Assembly (NCBI RefSeq): GCF_032854445.1
Contig: NC_088300.1
Span: 29,677,608 to 29,741,607 of the forward strand
Reading direction: 5' to 3'
DNA length: 64,000 nt
From: Liolophura sinensis
Taxonomy: Eukaryota; Mollusca; Polyplacophora; Chitonida; Chitonidae
Shown: piece after piece, positions 46,567-64,000 of the stretch
Position numbering within the stretch: the stretch's first letter is position 1
How the letters are laid out: every line of letters begins with the position of its first letter
Translations under genes and position numbers: made by a program
Notes under the pieces: generated by a model
What the model was told of the DNA's origin: nothing
What the model saw: the letters and a program-made list of their open reading frames with translations, nothing else
The model's database searches: none

Positions 46567-46714
46567 TTATTTATTTATTTGATTGGTGTTTTACGCCGTA
46601 CTCAAGAATATTTCACTTATACGACGGCGGCCAGCATTATGGTGGGTGGAAACCGAGCAGAGCCCGGGGGAAACCCATGACCATCCGCAGGTTGCTGACA
46701 GACCTTCTCACATA
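46567..46714 (-). mobile_element. Young type A SINE, 5'-truncated
   Basis: Very close to the family consensus (ACGCCGTACTCAAGAATATT, CGGCGGCCAGCATTATGG). It is flanked by TTTCATGAT at 46558-46566 and 46715-46723. Truncated in the body before the head. Confidence 0.85.
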
Positions 46715-46749
46715 TTTCATGATAATTGTATGCATAAATTCCAGTGGAC

Positions 46750-49700
46750 AAAGCGCATCAGTGGTTGAAAAGGTTGAAGATTTACAGTAAGCACTTTGAA
46801 ACACTACCTTTTGAAAATTACCCTCAGATCTGTCAGTATATTGGAACTGAGTGGTTGTCATATCTGATATCTTCAACAGAGCACTCTATGGAGGCAGCGA
46901 AAACCATTGGGACCAGTCTGCTACATGACAAAACTAACTGGTTGAAGAATTTGTGCTCTTGAATATATAAGGTTACAGGAACTGCCACATTTACCAAGGT
47001 ACATGTAGCTTGGGGAACCTTTTCTGCATAATGTAAGTCAGGCCAGAGCTGTGTAGTCTAAGGTTTGTTTCTGCCTTTGTGATGACAGTTTCAGGGTGAA
47101 TGAGTAACCTAGTACTCACATAAAGAGAACATTGGACAGTCCAGCTTGGACCTGAGCCATCCTTGCACTGGAAAATGTATCCAGTGATTCCTGGACAAAA
47201 GACTCAGCTACAACAACGGGTTGACACATTTTTAACATCAAAACTTCATAGTTTCACAATAGTGTCCTCAAGGACCGCATGTACGTTGGTTGTTCCAGGA
47301 TACCAACTTGTTAAAATATATATTGCCAGCAAACAACTTCACACAACACATCTAGTTCAAGTTTCTGTGTATATTTTATTTTTCCTAAAAGATCATCTGA
47401 ATTCAGTTGATAAGAAAAAAAATGCTACACGTGTCAATTTTTAAATGTTCCATCTTCTTTGATGCTGTCCCACAACACTTCGCACCACTAACAACAACAA
47501 CATCACAAGCTCATGTCATAGTGAACATGGTTGTCCTGGTAACTAGAACATCAGGCTATTAACATCCAGCTGCTGACAATTTCATACTGCAAAATTCATT
47601 AGAATTGATTTAGAGTGATATCTAACAGAAGAAGGATCCAAAATACGAGGTAAACCAGTGTGTCTCTAACACTACAGCAAGTGTATATTTATCAGAATTT
47701 CAGTGTAAATTGTAAAAGATTTAAAATTCTTTTTCTACTGTAATATATAGAAATCCGAAGTAAACCCAACTTGTGAGCTTAGTAAAATCTAACATCAAAA
47801 ATTGTTCTCTCATTAAAACTAAAACAATTCAGGTGGAAACAAAAAATATTCCTTTATATATTTGTACATGGATGACATTTCGTTTATATAATGTTACTGC
47901 AATATACAGACAATTTAAGGTACCCTTCTATGGTAAATGCTAACATAAATAACTACATGTCACATCACTTGTGAAACAGTTGCAGGAAAACAAATCACAA
48001 TACAGCGAACATTCAACATAGTAGTACACAAAATTTGATTATATCACTATAAGTGGCAAGAAAACTTTGAGACCAAAGCAGAGACGTAGCTCCTCATTAC
48101 AACACAACTCTACTGAATATAATAATTTAACAACAGCCTGCACAGTATCCCCAATTGGTCAGTGAGATTGCAGTTATGGGGTTCCTCATACTCAGTTACA
48201 TGTAACAATGCTAGTTATCATTATACATAAATAATACATGTAGTAGTAATGATAATGTTTCATCAACGGTAACATTATCCAGAATAATAAATAATGACAT
48301 ACTTTCTGTACATAAACTACCATGAGCGGAAGAAAATATCTAGGGAGTTAACATTAGTGCTAATTTATAGATAATAGAAAAATATGTCCAGGGTGTTTCA
48401 CAGAAGCGTTCCTACAGGTCAGACTATGTATGAATTTGTTTAAATTACAACAGAAGTAAAGTTTTAACATCAGTAAGTTTGCATACATTCTCTTTACAGT
48501 TTTCACCATGACAAGTACAGTATCACCTGTAGTTATTATATAAATACCATCATAGGATCGAGACATTAATGAAAACTAGCCTTCACAAAAGAACAAAACT
48601 GCTACAAAATCTACACACCTAGTCAACCCATCCAGGGTTAGCAGTATACTACACATGAGCTCTTAAGTTACATAATTAACATAAAAATTTTTACTGCTAA
48701 TTTAAAAAGGCCATACTGAAGACATTTTTTGTCAAAAATACCTATTCTTTAAACACATCAAATTCTCTTTTAACCAAGAACAGCTCAAATTATTGCCTTT
48801 CAGACTCAAACTATATTATTACATTGATAGGAAACTTTGACAATAGTACAAAGCATCCTGGCACATAATTTTTATGCAGGAATTTTGAACGGTAATGGGT
48901 ACTGACAAGGCTGACTGTTTGTGAGTCATTCTAAAATATTACCAAAAACTCACTTGCAATTTTGAGCTGACTGATTTAAAACAAAACTCTTCTGTATAAT
49001 CTCTTTAAGACTTTTTAAAAAAAAGATAAAGTTCAAATTCGTTTGGAGACAGACGTCATGTGTTTTCTTCCATTACCTGTAATAAATCTTACATGCACAT
49101 GTATGTTATCCAATTTCTGATTACAAACAGCAGATGTAAGAATATTCCATGAAATTTAAATCAATAAATTTACAAAATCATTAAACATTTAACAACTGTG
49201 TAAAAAAAAAAAAGAAAGGAAAAAAAAAGACATTGGTTATATATTGTTTTTCATCTGTAAATTATACAACTGCAAAACTTACAACACATCCTTTACATGT
49301 ACATGCATGTACACAACAAAAATGAAATGCTGCCAATCATACGTACCACAGCATGAACCAAAAACCAATAAATCTACACATTTACAGAACTATTTACACA
49401 ATAATAAAACTGTTTACAGGTCACAAACTTAAATCCAGCAGGATATAATGGCATCATCTACATGTATATGTACTCTCTTTCTAGCCCTCCTGCTCTGGCC
49501 ATATTGCTAGGGGCAATAGAACTATGGTTAGTGGGTGCCAAACTACTTAAGTGAACTATTTACACATCATATTTAATACAATATATATCCATCTTTTTTT
49601 CAGCAAGTGTAACCATCCTCATGAGAAATAACACTACAAAGCTTACACATTCCAAAAATAAGGAAAAAAAAAAACAAAAAAAAACAATTTGCAGTGTCAT

Positions 49701-51340
49701 TCATGTATCTCTTTCATGCTGATGGCATAATTTGATTTGCTATATAAAAATCATAGCAAATATCTTTGGAAACAAGTGGATTTTAGCACTATTTATTACT
49801 ATATTTACATAAAGGTCAAGTGCTTCTGTACAAAGTTTTAGTAAGTGAATGTTGGAACCACCAAAAGCCATGCTGGTCAGTCTAAGTTAGCACATACCAC
49901 ATATGAAAGTCTTTGTTGTGGTCTCATCAGAGTGATACCAGTTCAGCAGAAAATAACCAATGTTAACATTATAATTCCAATTCAGGTATAGGCGCCCAAC
50001 TGTTAGAATAATGACTTAAGAATGGTACAAAGTTTCGTGTGGTCTAAAGACCATTTAGTCTGATATCAGGACAACACTAGTGCAATTATTTATTCCTGAT
50101 TTATCTCTTCAATACACTTATGAACCTGACCTGAGTTTGCATTAATCACAAGAGATTTCTTGTATTTGACATAGGTCATCAGCAGAGTTAAAACATGCAG
50201 GTACCCTTGATGGCATTGGCATTTCAGAATTGATCTTGTGGAATTAAAGCTAGCCTTCCCTCCTAAAGTAGCTCAAGACTAAGCTATGTAGTTTATTATT
50301 CATTCCTGCTTTTATTTATTTATTTATTTATTTATTTGATTGGTGTTTTACGCCGCACTCAAGAATATTTCACTTATATGACAGTGGTCAGCATTATGGA
50401 GGGAAGAAACTTGGCAGAGCCTGGTAGAAACCCATGACCATCTGCAGGTAGCTGGCAGACCTCATTCCTGCTTTTGTTATCACATTTAATGGGCAAACTT
50501 TCAACATTGCACTCATTCATTGCAATGATCAACAATGGTCAAGTCAGCCTGGAACACGTTGCCATTGCATGGGAAATAGTACCCCATTTATGGTGACTGT
50601 AGTTCAGAGCTATTATTTAAGCAGGGAGAATCAGAACTGACTAGAGGGCATAGTTATTGATTCAGATCAATCGAAATTGATTAATGCTGGAATTCACAAC
50701 TACATAGCCACAAAAGGAGTGATTCTGAATCAGTACAAGGAATCAAACCACTGAGAGATTCATTCAATTCAAACAACATGGTCTGATATTTTGACTGAAC
50801 CAATGACCTGTCTTGTAACAACTTTATACGCTAATGATTTAAATTAGCCAATGAGAGCACCTTGGCGTGCAAATTTTGCTGTGATTGGTTTAAAGTTACA
50901 ACAATGTTTTACTAGAGAATGGTAGACAAAAGGTCTTAATCTGTGCATAACACAGGTAGTTTACCTTCACTAACCCAATAAATTATGTAAAATTTCATGG
51001 ATTTGTTTTCACCAAATATAACCACCTTCCTAGAATTTCATGTAATTCTTCACGCACTGATCCCCTTATGTTAATACAGCAGGGCGAATTGATGAAAAAC
51101 TTCAAGAAATAATAGAATTAGTGAATGCTGATCTGTGCTAACCAATAACTACTACTGTCCAGCATGGCTTCAGTATGGTTCCTCTGTGATCAAACTGTGC
51201 CACACTCAGTGCAACACACACACTCACACAAGTCACACAGCAAGCTCCATTGCTCCCTTCAATAGGCCTCCAGGATTCCCCATCATGTCCAGAACTCTAG
51301 TCTAGTTCCCATCATGACGCCAAACCCCTTGGCCGAAGAG
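46750..51340. other. BROX-CDKL intergenic region, including likely CDKL 3'UTR
   Basis: AT-rich and without a recognised gene apart from the SINE at 50314. Part should be the 3'UTR of the minus-strand kinase; several TTTATT complements of poly(A) signals exist and I cannot choose among them. A 72-codon plus-strand frame at 46744-46962 follows a possible acceptor but matches nothing known to me. Confidence 0.5.
50314..50462 (-). mobile_element. Type A SINE, 5'-truncated, perfect target duplication
   Basis: Tail of at least six TTTA units on the plus strand, then core and body up to GGTAGCTGGCAGACCT. CATTCCTGCTTTT flanks it at 50301-50313 and 50463-50475. Downstream of the CDKL gene or in its 3'UTR. 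Confidence 0.9.
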
Positions 51341-61010
<9,670 letters not shown>

Positions 61011-61897
61011 TTACCTAGTCACAAATCCCTACGCTGTTGCTATTTTAGTAAACCGCAACTGTTAGTTTGTCGTTTAACTCTCTACCTACAGGCAAGAAAA
61101 TGTTACGCACCTTGTTTATTACATATGTTCTTGTTCAGCATTGAATGATCTTGGTTTTTGATTTGCATAACGGGATTTACTTTCTGTCCAAAGGTGGTAA
61201 AGCGGACTGTGTTATTGTGGATACCATGGAAACGCTGGGAATCACGTGATTAATATTCATCGGCTACATTCGATATTTTCCGCTTATATGGATCGTGACA
61301 ACTTTCTGTCGGCATAGATGAAAGGTTGTGAATAGTTGATGGATAGCGTGCACAGCAAGGCAAGGTGTATTTTTACACATCGTGGTTATGCCACTAGGCG
61401 ATGGCTATGCATAAAGATTCCCAGCGTAGGCTATGTAGGCTCTCTTATTAGGGTTATAGCTATTTATATCTCTATGGTTGAAATGAATCTAACCTGCGAC
61501 GAAATAATTAATAAATCAGTAGTTTTATTAGTCCCAGATCTAACATGTTTACACAAGTGTGTTGACTAGTCTATTTATACAACTACATTCTATTGATAAA
61601 CTACTGGTGGTATTAATATGCTGTCTATTTTTGATAATTTTTCTTTTTATAATTATAGTTATGTCAAATTTTGTGTAAACAAAAAATAAACTAAAGATTT
61701 CCCTGTGTGAGAAACTAATTTCCTGTGAAAAAAAATGAAATTTTTTCACATAAAAAGCAATGTTCTCTGTGAAATATGTATATATTTTGCTTTCTAAGCT
61801 ACTAGTCATTGTTGATAAACTAACTATTTGATAAACTACTGCATGGTATTCAGTACTGGAGTGTAACTTTTGCAGATGGTTATTTACTTTCTTCATT

Positions 61898-62087
61898 CCG
61901 AGGCCTCTGTGGCGTGGTGGCTGGCATGCTAGCACAGCGCCTTTCACCAGTACTTGCTTCCTTTCCAGTTGTAAGTATGGAGGTCTGCCAGCGACCTGTG
62001 GATATTCGTGAGTTTCTGCCTAGCTCTGCCGGATTTCCAGTGCGGTGTAAAACACCAACCAAATAAATTATCAATAAATAAATAAAT
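61898..62087 (+). mobile_element. Type A SINE with internally deleted body
   Basis: Head CCGAGGCCTCTGTGGCGTGG, changed in the A box, and a body lacking the usual core: GGATTTCCAG joins GTGCGGTGTAAAACACCAAC. TTTCTTCATT flanks it at 61888-61897 and 62088-62097. Confidence 0.8.
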
Positions 62088-62611
62088 TTTCTTCATTGAG
62101 CTCTTAACAGTCTGTTAATAGTCTTCTGGCTGTAACAAATCTCATGTTTGTGAATTGGTAGAACAATCACATCTGAGTGAATTACCCAAGAATTGTGAAA
62201 TACAGAACAGGAACAAAATGCCTATTTCATGGTCTGTATATTCAAGTTTAAGAACATCAGGTTTTCCAAAAACCCATACCTCTACATGGAAACTTCATAC
62301 CATGTAGGCCGAGTGAGAGGGGTCTCATCCGCTGTCACGTTATTAAAGGAAATCTTAAACAATAGGCATAATTACCCGTACTACAAAAACTGTTACAGCA
62401 CCAAATGCCCTCCTGAAATTAGGAAGACCTAGGCCCAGTTTCACGAAGCTCTCTTAACGTTACGAGCTCGTTACCACCATGACGACATAATGCCTACAGT
62501 ACTTGTTGCAGTGGTATTTAAGTAAATGTAATGTTGAGAGTGTCTTGAACTGCAGTAAGAGCAACTGCCTGTGATTGAATGTAATCAAACTCCAGTGTTG
62601 AAAGTCTTCCT

Positions 62612-62752
62612 TGGGAGTATCCATTTTATCAGATGGTGATGGGAGTATCCATTTTATCAGATGATGGGAGTATCCATTTTATCAGATGGTGATGGGAGCA
62701 TCCATTTTATCAGATGGTGATCGGAGTATCCATTTTATCAGATGGTGATCAT
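62612..62752. repeat. 28-bp tandem repeat, 5 units
   Basis: GGGAGTATCCATTTTATCAG then ATGGTGAT, five copies, the second 25 bp long. Upstream of the CDKL gene, intergenic. Confidence 0.9.
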
Positions 62753-63722
62753 CATTGACTTCAATATAAATTTCTTTTACACTGGACAAAAAATATCATG
62801 TTAGGTCACAGTCACTCAAAATAGGGAATAGCTGAATAGCAGAAATGCACAGTTAAAAAATTGAAAATACATGTACAGGCATTGGTACCATATCATCTGC
62901 TGGCCTGCTATCCTTTATGCTCGTAACAGGTCACCTGTCAATAATTAATCATAGTATGATTTTAATTTGTTGTAGATAAGATCACATTATATAAAAGGAA
63001 AGTCATTAATCTTCTCTTCCACTAACGATTCATTGATGGACTTGTGTGTGTCACACCATAATCCAGAACTAACTTCACTTGTCAAATGTGGTCTGTTTCA
63101 CTGGTGGAGAAAACCAGTGCCGGGGACAAACTACAGTGGGTCGATTCCACAAAGCCAGGTTTGACTGAAGTCAAAATGTGTACACATACATGCTGCGATA
63201 AGGGAGTTTTTGTCACCAAGGATCCAGTATCAGTATATAAAGAAGCAGGAGAATTTAATCTCATTTAAAGCATCATGTACAACATATGCTGAATAACCTT
63301 TAAAAAATAATATATCAATGAAGGAAGTCAATGCTTCCCATGATGCATCTGGTGAACCAATTTACAGGCCATAGGGAGCATTTCAAAACACCAGAGCTGC
63401 CATAAACAAAACAAACGCATATCTTTATGAAACCAATATTTTATTGAAATCCATGGCTGAACAACGCGTATGTATAATGGTTCTTATTTATAGTCTACAA
63501 TGGTAAAAATGGAACGGATGCTGTGTTCAGACCAAACAAAATATTCAATCTAAGACTCCTGTCACTCCAAGTCGAGGGAAATGATAGTATATATATTTCC
63601 ATTTAATGGTGTTGTAAGATGGTTCACTACCAAATCTTGTGTGCTGTGGATTATTTAAAAAAAAAAAAAAAAAAAAAGATTCTACCTGAACAATGAAGTC
63701 ATAAAACAACATATGATACAAC

Positions 63723-63850
63723 CTTGGCAAATCTGTTTCGATCAATTTTGAATATTTGGTTATCAGGACCAAAGGGCCTATAGCGACTGGTCACAGTTTC
63801 AGCAACTCTAATCATTGCTGCATCGAAATCCAAGGTGTCAGTGGTAAAAG
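63723..63850 (-). CDS. Possible exon of an unrecognised minus-strand gene
   Basis: An open stretch with a protein-like look ends at AAG followed by a GTTGTA donor (plus-strand 63721-63722 is its complement). It reads DFDAAMIRVAETVTSRYRPF then GPDNQIFKIDRNRFAK. The right limit is uncertain. TTTTAATAG just before CTCTCTG is one acceptor, near 63870; GATGCAG before CAATGATT, near 63826, is another. I do not recognise the family. The charged, regular composition and the donor favour a real exon over chance; the rest of the gene would lie on both sides. Confidence 0.35.
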
Positions 63851-64000
63851 AAATGAAATCACAGAGAGCTATTAAAATACCTATAGTTACCGAATTATGT
63901 GTTACGCAGAACGTACAGGAAAATATGATGTCATCAGATTTTAGACTGATTTCAAACTGGTAGGAAATATAATCCACATGCAGTAGTAGGTGGCACAGAA

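Larger units (their letters stand above)
61011..63722. other. Intergenic region right of the CDKL gene
   Basis: Contains the SINE at 61898, the 28-bp tandem repeat, and near 62435-62550 a stretch beginning CCCAGTTTCACGAAGCTCTC that looks like the end of a dispersed repeat. A run of A ends near 63677. No gene recognised until the possible exon at 63723. Confidence 0.45.

Noticed and set aside
46744-46962. 72-codon plus-strand frame (MDKAHQWLKRLKIYSK...)
   Set aside because: A possible acceptor precedes it, but there is no partner exon, no donor and no recognised family. Left as unassigned sequence.

Overview
The window is animal nuclear DNA: intron-rich protein genes with GT-AG splice sites, AT-rich introns, and many short retroelements. 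Both main SINE types have tRNA-like heads. They share a core of the kind described for the 'Meta' SINE superfamily of molluscs and other invertebrates. Together with the gene content this suggests a lophotrochozoan, most likely a bivalve or other mollusc; the species cannot be read from the sequence. Nothing prokaryotic or viral was recognised.

Layout. (1) 223-34861, minus strand: the 5' half of the cytoplasmic dynein 1 heavy chain gene (DYNC1H1). Forty-six coding exons join without a phase break into 2,474 codons, from the start methionine through the tail, linker, AAA1 and AAA2. The rest of the motor lies left of the window. (2) 34862-35078: a 217-bp gap between two divergent start codons, very likely a shared promoter. 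(3) 35079-43498, plus strand: a complete BROX gene (BRO1 domain, 11 coding exons, 419 residues, C-terminal CaaX box CVIS), followed by about 2.1 kb of probable 3'UTR. (4) About 45.6-51.3 kb: intergenic or 3'UTR sequence with SINE fragments. (5) 51341-60671, minus strand: a complete CDKL1/CDKL4-type kinase gene (9 coding exons, 352 residues), tail-to-tail with BROX. (6) 60.7-63.7 kb: kinase promoter, a SINE, a 28-bp tandem repeat and mostly featureless sequence. (7) 63723-63850, minus strand: a possible exon of an unrecognised gene.

The three genes are not a known functional unit. Dynein drives minus-end microtubule transport, BROX is an ESCRT-III-binding membrane protein, and CDKL kinases are linked to cilia and microtubules. 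The head-to-head dynein/BROX arrangement is the main regulatory point.

The non-coding part is rich in structure: a 3.35-kb intronic element with 453-bp direct terminal repeats that themselves end in inverted repeats; two 33-bp minisatellites, each just downstream of a splice donor and in frame with the exon before it; SINEs with perfect target duplications, two of them abutting dynein splice acceptors; an inverted SINE pair; a perfect 22-bp-arm palindrome; and several MITE-like foldback elements.
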